From positions 28,516 to 92,515 of the forward strand of contig CAZJHD010000014.1 in assembly GCA_964545855.1 (NCBI GenBank): a stretch of 64,000 bases of DNA, given 5' to 3'. This stretch comes from CAZJHD01 sp964545855 (GTDB lineage Bacteria; Planctomycetota; UBA1135; JACQFD01). The notes beneath the pieces were generated by a model, which saw only the letters and a list, made by a program, of their open reading frames with translations, did no database searches and was not told the origin of the DNA. Shown in pieces: positions 16,087-24,400 of the stretch (the stretch's first letter is position 1; each line of letters begins with the position of its first letter). The position numbers were made by a program, and so were the translations under genes.

Positions 16087-17307
16087 TCAGGCCGCCCCCG
16101 AGGCGGCGAGCCCGCGTCGGAGGTCGTCGACGAGATCGCCGGCGTCCTCGATCCCGACGCTCAGGCGCAGGGCGCCATCGGCGATGCCGGCTGCACGGCG
16201 CTCCTCGGGCGTGAGCGACGCGTGGGACGTGTGGATCGGCGGCGACACGAGCGACTCGACGCCTCCGAGGCTCGGCGCGATCGCGATGAGACGAAGAGCC
16301 TCCGCGAAGCGGCGCGCCGCCGGCTCTCCGCCGTCGACTTCGAAGGTGAGCATGCCTCCGTAGCCGCGCATCTGCCGATGGGCGACCGCGTGATCGGGGT
16401 GGCTCGCGAGCCCGGGATAGTGGACGCGCACGATCCCCGCGCTCGACTCGAGGAACTCGGCGAGCACCTGCGCGGTGCGGTTCTGCCTCTCCACGCGGAG
16501 CGCGAGCGTCTTCAGGCTGCGCCCGAGACGCCACGCCTGCTCGGGATCGGGCACGGCTCCCGTCACGCGGCGCACGCGCTCGACGCGCGCGATCAGCGCG
16601 CGGCTCCCGGCCACGCTCCCGGCGAGGAGATCGCTGTGGCCTCCGAGGTACTTGGTCGCGCTGTGGACCGAGAGGTCGGCGCCCGCGCGGAGCGTCGCCT
16701 GGTTCCACGGCGACGCGAACGTGGCATCGCAGGCGAGGGGAGCACCGGCCGTGCGCGCCGCGCTCGCAGCGCGCGCGAGATCGACGATGCGGCAGAGGGG
16801 ATTCGTCGGCGTCTCGACCCAGACGAGCGCGGCGCCGTCGCCGCAAGCGCGCTCGAGGGCGCCCTCCTCGGAGCCGGAGACCAGGACCACCCGCACACCG
16901 AGCGGAACGAGGATCTGCTGGAAGAGCGCGAGCGTGCCTCCGTAGAGCTCCCGCGTCGCCACGAGCCGGTCGCCCGAGCGGAGGAACGCGAGCGCCACGG
17001 CCGTGATCGCGGCCATCCCGGAGGAGAACACGAGAGCCGCCTCCGCCCCTTCGATCTCCGCGAGGCGTGACTCCACCTCGCGGATCGTCGGATTGCCGTA
17101 GCGCGTGTAGAACTCGTCGGCGCTCCCACGCCCGGCATTCGCTTCGGCGAGGGCGGCGATCGTCGCGAATCGGAACGTCGCGGAGGCGACGATCGGCACG
17201 CCGACGGGGCCGCTCCGCCGATCCTCCGACCCATGCACCGCGCGGGTCAGGAACCCCCGATCGCTCTCCGGATCGGCTCCTCCTTCGTCGGTTCCCTGCT
17301 CCGCCAC
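16087..17307 (-). CDS. Cys/Met metabolism PLP-dependent enzyme (cystathionine gamma-synthase/lyase type)
   Basis: A 406-residue fold-type I PLP enzyme of the trans-sulfuration family. PLP lysine is in SVHSATKYLGGHSD; the phosphate-binding region is FSSGMAAITAV; YTRYGNPTI and VETPTNPLCRIVD are also diagnostic. The C-terminal SLGGVESLVSPP and ASLTPEERRAAGI complete the signature. Sequence alone does not separate cystathionine gamma-synthase (MetB), gamma-lyase (MetC/Mgl) and O-acetylhomoserine sulfhydrylase. It overlaps nothing, but sits 1 bp from the GspK-like gene's stop at 17309. Confidence 0.93.
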   Translation of the reverse strand: MAEQGTDEGGADPESDRGFLTRAVHGSEDRRSGPVGVPIVASATFRFATIAALAEANAGRGSADEFYTRYGNPTIREVESRLAEIEGAEAALVFSSGMAAITAVALAFLRSGDRLVATRELYGGTLALFQQILVPLGVRVVLVSGSEEGALERACGDGAALVWVETPTNPLCRIVDLARAASAARTAGAPLACDATFASPWNQATLRAGADLSVHSATKYLGGHSDLLAGSVAGSRALIARVERVRRVTGAVPDPEQAWRLGRSLKTLALRVERQNRTAQVLAEFLESSAGIVRVHYPGLASHPDHAVAHRQMRGYGGMLTFEVDGGEPAARRFAEALRLIAIAPSLGGVESLVSPPIHTSHASLTPEERRAAGIADGALRLSVGIEDAGDLVDDLRRGLAASGAA

Positions 17308-17308
17308 G

Positions 17309-18934
17309 TCAGCGTGTCCGAGGCCGTCCGGTCCTCGGATCGATGGGGTAGTCCACGAGCGTGAGCTTGCGGTCGAAGCGCTCCTCCCAGAAGACGACCG
17401 GAAGGAGCACGGTCTCCGACTCCATCTTCCGGCGCCAGACCACCTGGCGATACCGCTTCACGATGCCGCCGGGAGTGTCGTCCGGATCCAGCTGTCCCGA
17501 GAGCGTCGTGGCGTAGCCGAACGCGTCGACGTTCTCGCCGCGAATCGTGCCCGGCCCGGCATTCGGCCGAACGGCGATCCAGATGGAGAAGACGTCGCTC
17601 TTCGTCGTGATGAGGTCGAGGAACTGCTTCTTCGCGTCCTCGTTGGAGAACCCCTTCCACTCGTCGATCTTGTCGAGGTCTTGCACCGTCTCGAAGTACT
17701 TCGCCGGCGGCGACTGCTCGCCCGGAGCGATGCTCGCGCGGTCCACGAGGAGCGTGATGGGGTCGACCCCCGCCGGCGTGTCGCCGTAGCCGTAGCCGCC
17801 ACCTGCCTCGCGGTCCGCCTGGAGCTTCTCCTCGTCCAGCTGGTTGCGGAACCGGATGATCGCGTCGATGACATCCGTCGGGATGTCGAAGTTCGGGACG
17901 AGCGCGCGCAGCACCGCCGGCGGCGCCGTGTTGACGTTCACCTTGGGGCCCTGGCTACGACCCGCCGTCGTCGCCAGGTCCTTCGGCTTCCCGGGAAGGC
18001 CCACGGCCTCGGGCGACGCAGCGGCGCCGGTGCCCGACGGCGCCGGCGGTGCGCCGGCCCCCCCGGCGCCAGCGGCTCCCGAGGCGCCCGAGGTGCCCGA
18101 GGTGCCGGCCGCGCCCGCCGCGGCGGGGTCCGGGTCGGGTTCGTTGCGGACGGGGCCCGATTCGAGGGACGTCCAGACCGTGAGCATCGAGACGAGCCCC
18201 GGGTACGAGAGGCCGTTCGACTTCTGATCGAAGAGCAGGTCGTCGTCGATCCCGTCGACGAAGATGAGCTCCTCGATGGAGAGCGGGAGGGAGAACTGCG
18301 TGTCCGGCTTGTCCGACAGGAGCGCCGCCTTCGGGAGACCCTTGCGATTGGTTCCCTCGAGCCACTGGCGAATGCCGTTGGCGATCGATTCGGCGGTGGC
18401 GGCGTCGAGATCCCGCTCGGAGCCGTCGAACTCCCGCATCATGTCGAGGACGCGCACGAGGCGCTGGAACGACGCACGGGCGAAGTCCTCGTCCTTCGAG
18501 AGGAGCGCGAGGATGTCGAGCTTGCGGTTCTCGTCCTCGACGTGGACGCGCACGTCGATGTCGCCGAGGCCCGTCTGCTGGTCGATGGCCCAGGCGTCGT
18601 TCAGGGAGTCCGCGTCGTCCTGCTGTCCTCCCTCGGGGTTGCTCGGATCGGCGCCTCCCGGGAGTCCGCCGGGGAGACCCCCGGCGCCGGCGCCCGCCGA
18701 GGACGCGTCCGCGTCGTCGATGAGGGCCTTGCGCGCCTCGCGAAAGGCGACGTCCGCGGCGCCGTCCAGACGCGCGACGACGCCCTGGTTCGTCGACACC
18801 GCGTACTCCGCGTTCGTCGAGACGGCGAGCTGGAGCACGACGACCGCGACGATCAGGACGACGAAGAGCGTGAGCAGAAGCGCGACGCCGCTCTCGTGGG
18901 GTCGCGTGGCTCGCGGGCGGTGGACCGTGCGCAT
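17309..18934 (-). CDS. Type II secretion minor pseudopilin GspK-like
   Basis: A 541-residue general secretion pathway K-type protein. The N-terminus has the prepilin pattern: positively charged leader, then ESGVALLLTLFVVLIVAVVV, a peptidase site after Gly followed by a hydrophobic helix without the usual Glu5, as typical for GspK. The large K-type body contains the helix-hairpin motif VNVNTAPPAVLRALVP, found in GspK. An Ala/Gly/Pro/Ser low-complexity linker lies around residues 275-320. It is longer than typical GspK (about 320 residues). The secretin gene lies upstream, separated by a repeat-bearing gap. Confidence 0.86.
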   Translation of the reverse strand: MRTVHRPRATRPHESGVALLLTLFVVLIVAVVVLQLAVSTNAEYAVSTNQGVVARLDGAADVAFREARKALIDDADASSAGAGAGGLPGGLPGGADPSNPEGGQQDDADSLNDAWAIDQQTGLGDIDVRVHVEDENRKLDILALLSKDEDFARASFQRLVRVLDMMREFDGSERDLDAATAESIANGIRQWLEGTNRKGLPKAALLSDKPDTQFSLPLSIEELIFVDGIDDDLLFDQKSNGLSYPGLVSMLTVWTSLESGPVRNEPDPDPAAAGAAGTSGTSGASGAAGAGGAGAPPAPSGTGAAASPEAVGLPGKPKDLATTAGRSQGPKVNVNTAPPAVLRALVPNFDIPTDVIDAIIRFRNQLDEEKLQADREAGGGYGYGDTPAGVDPITLLVDRASIAPGEQSPPAKYFETVQDLDKIDEWKGFSNEDAKKQFLDLITTKSDVFSIWIAVRPNAGPGTIRGENVDAFGYATTLSGQLDPDDTPGGIVKRYRQVVWRRKMESETVLLPVVFWEERFDRKLTLVDYPIDPRTGRPRTR

Positions 18935-19291
18935 CGGCGGAGGTTGGGAAGTCTGCCCGGGGGTTCGAGCTCGAGCGATCGGCTCGAGTCGCCGCGCGCG
19001 CGGCGCGACGCGGAGATCCCGAGGAGCAGGCCCGAAGAGGTTGAAGGGCCTCCGACGGAGCCGCCAGAGGATTTCGTCCCGCGTCCTCCGGCGGGTCTAG
19101 CTGCCCGTAGCAGAAGTCATCCGAGCTGCGCGCGGGCCACGACGCACATCGCGTCGTTGCGCGTCCTCACCGGAACCTCTCGCTACGCTTGCGGCGCGCG
19201 CCTCGCGCTGTGCGCCGCTGCCTCGCGCTCGCTCTGCGGAGCAATTCTTCCACGGGCAGCTACGGACCACTCCGGCCCCTCGCCCCCTCCG
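18935..19291. other. 357-bp intergenic region with dispersed repeats
   Basis: Separates gspK-like and secretin genes. Besides the 165-bp inverted-repeat element at 19098-19262, it holds a stretch near 19001-19031 (GCGACGCGGAGATCCCG) that resembles 42345-42375. No coding potential recognised. The gap may uncouple gspK-like from secretin expression. Confidence 0.5.
19098..19262. repeat. 165-bp inverted-repeat element, copy A (MITE- or ncRNA-like)
   Basis: Bounded by perfect 11-bp terminal inverted repeats, TAGCTGCCCGT and ACGGGCAGCTA. The interior holds an ACGACGC/GCGTCGT hairpin and a GCGGCGC/GCGCCGC hairpin. A roughly 90% identical copy lies at 37874-38036. The terminal repeats of the two copies differ by a compensatory G-C to A-T change that keeps the pairing. 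No transposase gene is inside. Confidence 0.75.
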
Positions 19292-20671
19292 TCAGGAGTT
19301 CCTCGGCACGATCACGGCGGGGCTCCCCGGATCCCGCAGGACGCGCGGCGTGATGAAGAAGATCACCTCCGTGTAGGTCTTCTGCGTCAGCGTCGACCGG
19401 AAGAAGAAGCCGAGGATCGGGATGTCTCCGAGGATCGGCACCTTCTGGACCTGCTCGAAGTTGTTCGTCGAGATCAGTCCGCCGACGACGAAGGTGTTTC
19501 CGTCGCGGATGTGCACGTCGGTCTTCGCCGAGCGCGTCGCGATGATCGGACTCACCGAGGCCGTGGACGTCTCCGTGACGTTCGTCGGGATCGACAGCTC
19601 CACCTCGATCGTGAGGGAGACGGTGTCCCGCCCCGAGAGGTAGGGCGTCACGTAGAGCTTCACGCCCGTCTGCTTGTACCGGATCGTCGAGGTGGGCACG
19701 CCGCCGACGATGGTCGTGATCTCCGCGTAGGGGATCTCGTTGCCGTTCACGATCTCGGCGCGGCCGCCGTTGCGCACCGCGATGCGGGGCGTCGAGATGA
19801 TGTCGACGTTGCGGGTCGAGGCGAGCAGCTCGAGCGTCGCCTGGAACTCGACGGGCCCCTGCACCGCCGTGAGCGAGAGGAGCCCCTCCGACGTGTTCGA
19901 GACGTTGGGGAAGTTCGTGTCGAGCGCCGAGACGAAGTTGTGCTTCCCCGACTGGAAGGCCGCCTTGGACGGATCCGTGGATCGAACGCCGATGTCGAGG
20001 ACATCGCTCGTCGTGACCTCGGCGATCCGTGCCTCGATCTCGATCTGGGGGATCGACGAGAAGTACAGGTTCACGAATCGGTCGGCCCGATCGATCTCGT
20101 CGTAGCTCCCGGTGACGACGACCCAATCGGAGATGGGCACCCGCGCGGGAGCGGACGGCTGGGCGAAGGGCGTGATGCGAGTTTCCTGCTCGTCGGCGGC
20201 CGGAACGATCTCGATCTGCTCCGCGGGGATCGATGCGTACTTGCCGAGGAACTCGGCCATGAGCTTCCCGCGCTCCGAACGCACCGGGAAGAACTTGGTG
20301 AGCTGGCCGTCGGGGTGCACGACGGTCTGGGGCCCGAACCGGATGAGCGGATCCTGGCGCGCCGGGTCCTGAGGATTCGAATCCTGGGTCGCTGGAGCCT
20401 GCCCCACCGGCACCAGCGGCGGGCTCGTCTCGTTCGTGGCCCGTGTCGGATCCTGTGCGGCGGGACCTTCCGTCGCCTCGGGGACGCTGGCCGGCTCGGT
20501 GGCGGGAGCGGGCGCCCCGACGTCCTGGGGAGACAGGACCTCCCGAGCCCCCACGACCTTGCGCCCAGGTGGGAGCGACTCCGCCCTCTGCGAGACGCAA
20601 CCCGCCGTCGCGAGGAGGACGGTGAAGAGGAGCGCCCACATCGGCGCCGACAGGGTGCCTGCGAGCCGCAC
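19292..20671 (-). CDS. Lipoprotein secretin (GspD/PilQ superfamily)
   Basis: Outer-membrane channel subunit of 459 residues. It has a signal peptide with lipobox ATAGC and a Pro/Ala/Gln-rich linker (about 35-110). A short N-domain includes WVVVTGSYDEIDRADRF. The secretin domain (about 265-450) ends in the diagnostic VPILGDIPILGFFFRS and TEVIFFITPRVL. It is much shorter than usual GspD (about 650), with one N-domain or fewer, nearer to a minimal secretin. The GTG start is 13 bp after the stop of the OmpH-like gene. With GspK-like it suggests a pseudopilus-secretin export system, although no GspE/F/G is in the window. Confidence 0.92.
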   Translation of the reverse strand: MRLAGTLSAPMWALLFTVLLATAGCVSQRAESLPPGRKVVGAREVLSPQDVGAPAPATEPASVPEATEGPAAQDPTRATNETSPPLVPVGQAPATQDSNPQDPARQDPLIRFGPQTVVHPDGQLTKFFPVRSERGKLMAEFLGKYASIPAEQIEIVPAADEQETRITPFAQPSAPARVPISDWVVVTGSYDEIDRADRFVNLYFSSIPQIEIEARIAEVTTSDVLDIGVRSTDPSKAAFQSGKHNFVSALDTNFPNVSNTSEGLLSLTAVQGPVEFQATLELLASTRNVDIISTPRIAVRNGGRAEIVNGNEIPYAEITTIVGGVPTSTIRYKQTGVKLYVTPYLSGRDTVSLTIEVELSIPTNVTETSTASVSPIIATRSAKTDVHIRDGNTFVVGGLISTNNFEQVQKVPILGDIPILGFFFRSTLTQKTYTEVIFFITPRVLRDPGSPAVIVPRNS

Positions 20672-20684
20672 GGGCGCGGACCGA

Positions 20685-21077
20685 TCAGCCGCGCGCGCCG
20701 GCGGCGATGGCCTGGTCCGTGACGTTCGGGATCGCCTTGGATCCGGTGACGGCTCCTTCCTCGGCGATGAGGTCGTACTCGTTCTCCTTGGAGACCGTCT
20801 TGAGGGCCTTCTGGAACTGCTCGTTCGCCTCCTTGATCAGGACGTGCCAGCGCGCCGTGTCGCGCTTCACCTTCTCCTCCTCGATCTTCTTCATGGCCGG
20901 GAGCGTGTCGAAGACACGAGTGGAGACCACCGTCGCGGGCGAGGAGAAGCTGTCGGCGAGGCCGTGGTAGACCTTCGATCGGTCGACGACGCGGTAGTCC
21001 GCCGCCGCCCACGCCGCCCCCGCGAGGAGAAGCATCGACAGGACGGGCAAGGAGGCTCGGCGGGGAAGGACGCTCAT
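20685..21077 (-). CDS. Small secreted OmpH/Skp-like protein
   Basis: A 130-residue protein with an N-terminal signal peptide (ending about AGAAWAAADY). The middle is helical and charged (KKIEEEKVKRDTARWHVLIK), and the end YDLIAEEGAVTGSKAIPNVT followed by DQAI matches the C-terminal pattern of OmpH/Skp periplasmic chaperones (YDLVL...G...DIT..V). I chose ATG 21077 rather than an in-frame start at 21128 because the signal peptide begins there and a GGAG site precedes it. It lies 13 bp upstream of the secretin gene, so a role in secretin assembly is plausible. The family match is by pattern only. Confidence 0.72.
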   Translation of the reverse strand: MSVLPRRASLPVLSMLLLAGAAWAAADYRVVDRSKVYHGLADSFSSPATVVSTRVFDTLPAMKKIEEEKVKRDTARWHVLIKEANEQFQKALKTVSKENEYDLIAEEGAVTGSKAIPNVTDQAIAAGARG

Positions 21078-21407
21078 GGCGCTCTCCGTGGGGCGGGGAG
21101 AGTGAGGGACGAGGAAGCGGCTCCCCAACGCCAGGCAGATGCCATGCCGATTCGCCAGAAGCCGACGCGCCGCAGCGTTTCGAGCGCGACGCTCCCGGCA
21201 TGAGGCCTCGTAAGACGTTCAATAACAGTCGACTATGGATCTATCGGCCGCGTCCATTTTCGCCATTGGCTGTGCGCTGCTTCTGCGCACTCCAGGGCGT
21301 CCGTCGGCTAATCGCCAATTCGAATTCGCCACCGAAGGACGACGCCGGACCCGGAAAGCCGCCGGCAAGGGCGTCTCGAATCGCTCGGGCTCGAAGGCCC
21401 ACCGAGC
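21078..21407. other. 330-bp intergenic region with locally low GC
   Basis: Between the giant regulator's stop and the OmpH-like start, both minus strand. The stretch about 21205-21330 is clearly less GC-rich than its surroundings (for example AATAACAGTCGACTATGGAT). It is a likely promoter region for the OmpH-like/secretin genes. A sigma-54-like -24/-12 pattern is listed separately. No gene seen. Confidence 0.5.
21129..21145 (-). promoter_or_regulatory. Candidate sigma-54 (-24/-12) promoter
   Basis: On the minus strand the sequence TGGCATCTGCCTGGCG has GG and GC separated by exactly 10 nt, as in the sigma-54 consensus TGGCAC-N5-TTGC, with mismatches at the -12 box. It would start transcription about 40 nt before the OmpH-like start codon. 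Such patterns arise by chance in GC-rich DNA. The presence of two sigma-54-type activators in the window is the only supporting context. Confidence 0.25.
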
Positions 21408-24400
21408 TCAAAGAAAGCGAAACGACGTGCCGCGCTTGCGCCCCTCGCGCTTCAGGCACCCGCTGCGGACCAGCTCGTCGAGGTCGCGCAGACCCGTCCT
21501 GCCGGAGACCTTCATCATGCGCACGTACTCCCGCGTCGTGATGCGGTCTCCCTTGCGAAGCAGGCCGAGGAGTCGCGTCTGCCGCTCGTTCCAGCCCGTG
21601 AAGTCCCGGGTCCGGCGCCCGGGCGCGCCCGATCGTGGCGCCGAAGTGATCGAGCGCGCTGGCAGCGTGGTTTCGACCGGCGTCCCCGCCGTCGGGGTCT
21701 CGATCGGGGAGAGGGGCGACGGCAGGTCGAGGTCCTCCTCGTCGATCTCCCCTCCCATGCCCGATCCGATCGCTCTTTGCAAGGCCGCCCGCAGCTCGTC
21801 CAAGTTCCCGGGCCAACGATGGCGCATCACGGCATCGAGGGCTCGAGGCGTGAGACGCGGAGTGTCCTTCGGAGCCAGCTCGCGGAGGAATCGATCGACG
21901 AGACCGGGCAGGTCGTCGGGCCGATCGCGGAGCGGCGGGACGTAGAGGAGCGCGCCTCCGAGCCGGTAGTAGAGGTCCGCCCGGAACGCCCCGGCGCGAA
22001 TGGCCGAGACCAGATCCAAGGAAGAGGATGCGATCCAGCGGAAGTTGATGGGAACCTGCCGGGAAGACCCGAGGCGCCGAACCGCGCGGTCCTCGATCAC
22101 CCGCACCAGCTTCACCTGGGCCTCTCGCGACGCCTCGCCGATCTCCTCGATGTAGAGGGTCCCCCCGCGGGCGAGCTCGAGCAGTCCCGGCCGCGACTGG
22201 GTCGCGCCCGAGTAGGCGCCCTTCTCGACGCCGAAGAGCTCCGCCTCGATCAGGTGCTCCGGCAACAGGGCGAAGCGAAGGACGACGAAGGGTGCCGCGT
22301 CGTCGCTGGAGGCGTGGTGGATCCGCCGGGCGAGCCATTCCTTCCCGGCACCCACTTCGCCGGAGATCAGGACCGGGAGATCGATCCGCGAGAGACGCGC
22401 GGCGCGTCGGAACATATCCCGAACGGTCGTGTCCTCGGGCGCCGAGCCTCCCGAGAAGGCCTCCAGGTCGAGGACCTGCCCTCCCTCGGCGCTCGGGCTC
22501 CCGCGCAGCCTGCGGAGCAGGAGCTCGGCGCTCGGCGCGTCCGCCGGGAAACGCGCCTCGACGATGCGGCTCTCCGTCCGGTCGGCGCCCAGGAGCCGGT
22601 CGAAGAGCTTTCGGACATCCCGGAGGAGTCGATCCCGACCCGCGGGATCGGGAGGCTCGGCCGCGATCGACAGCTCGAACGCGCCCGTCCGGCCGACGAG
22701 GGCATTCGGCTGGTCGGCGAGGAAGCGACGCAGACGCCTCGCGAGCAGCTGCAGCACGATCTCCCGGCGCGCCTCCGACCCGTCGCCGGAGTCGAGGCGG
22801 CACCGCACGACCCAGAGCGCTCGGTCCAGGGCGCGGGCCCGTTCCACTGCATCGCCGAGCCGAAGGTCGAAGAGGTGGGGCACGAGCGCGCCCGTCAGCC
22901 GGTCCTCGACGGCGAGTCCGTAGGCGCGCGAGTTCTCGAGGGCGATCGCGATCGCGCTCGCGGCGGCCTTCGAGGCGCGTCGCTGCGCTTCGTCGGGCTT
23001 CTTCCCGAAGAGGAGGACGAGGAGGCCGTCCTCCTCTCCGACGGCGCGGAGCGGCCCCGCCGTGAGGGCCACGGCGCCGGAGAAGAGACGCCGATCGGCC
23101 GCGTCGAGGAATCCGAAGGGCTCGGGTCCGTCGTCCGAGAGAGTGGCCCACTCGTGCGCCGTGGCGCAACGCTGCAGCAGCGGCGTCAGTCGAATCCGCC
23201 GCGCGCGCTCGCCGGACCGATGGAGCGTCCAGCGCTCGCTCTGCGGGTCGGGGATCAGCAGGAAGCATCGATCGGCGCCGGTCGCGACGGCCGCGAAGCG
23301 CGTCGCCTCCTGCGCCACCTCCTCGCGATCGAGACGCGCCGCGAAGGCGAGCATCCCCCGCTGGATCTCCCCGAGGTGGTCGATGCGACGGACGAGGTCG
23401 GTGGACATCGCCTGGAATCGCTCCACCAGGACGCCCACCTCGTCGACGTTCTCGACGACGAGCGGCGCCGGAGTGTGTCCCTTGCGCGCCGACTCGGCCG
23501 CCTCCGCGAGGCGTTCGATCGGACGCGTGAGCTGATCCGTCAGGATCCGTGAGATCGCGAGCGCGGAGATCGCTCCGAGGATCGCGATGGTGCCGAGGAG
23601 CGTCGGGAGGGAGGCGGGGACGCCGAGCACGAGGACGTCGGCCGCCGCGGAGGGCTCGAGGACCGCGAAGCCGAAGACGGGGTTGCCTTCGCGGTCGCGG
23701 AACACGTCGACGAAGCCGTCGAGAGCGCCGGACCAGGTCGCGGGGCGATTGGTCCGCCGCGCGACGGCGATCGTGCGCGCCACGTCGGCGGCCTCGACGC
23801 CCTCGGGTCCGGCGAGACCGTCGAGCGGAACTCCGTCGAGGGCGAAGAGCCGAACCGCCTTGTCGCGATCCACGGTGGTCGACACGTCGAGCCCGAGGAC
23901 GAGCCGGCTCCTCGTCTCCGTGCGAACGCGGCGGTCGACGCCGATCAGCGCGAGGCGGTCGCCGATGCGGTAGAAGCCGGAGCCCTGCACATCGACGCCG
24001 GTCAACCGCAGCTCCGGGTCGCCGTCCTCGACGATGCGCCAGGGGGATCCGGACGATCCCGGGAGACGCAGCTCCAGCCGAACGAAGCTCCGCGAGGTCG
24101 GGTACCTCCGGCTCCTGGCCAGCCGGATCTCCCGGCGCAGCGCGCTCTCGAGGTCGGCCCGAGGAGGCGCGCTGAAGAGGGGCTCGGCGCGCGGGTGCTC
24201 GCGCAACGTCTGGAAGAAGGTGCTCGCCTCCGTGGACGCCGATTCGACTTGCCGCACGAAGCGCTCGCGGATCGCGCCCAGCTCGGCCACGACGCGACGG
24301 GCGTTCGTCTCGCTCCGGGCGCGGCCGAACGCGCCGGGCACCGTGAGGAGCACGGCGCCGATCGGCACCACGGAGGAGACCGCCAGCGCGACGGCGATCT

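Noticed and set aside
16087..17307. Naming the PLP enzyme metB or metC
   Set aside because: The family members share all visible motifs; sequence reading alone cannot separate the activities.
20685..21128. Upstream start at 21128 for the OmpH-like protein
   Set aside because: It adds 17 residues before a good signal peptide that starts at the ATG at 21077 with its own ribosome site.
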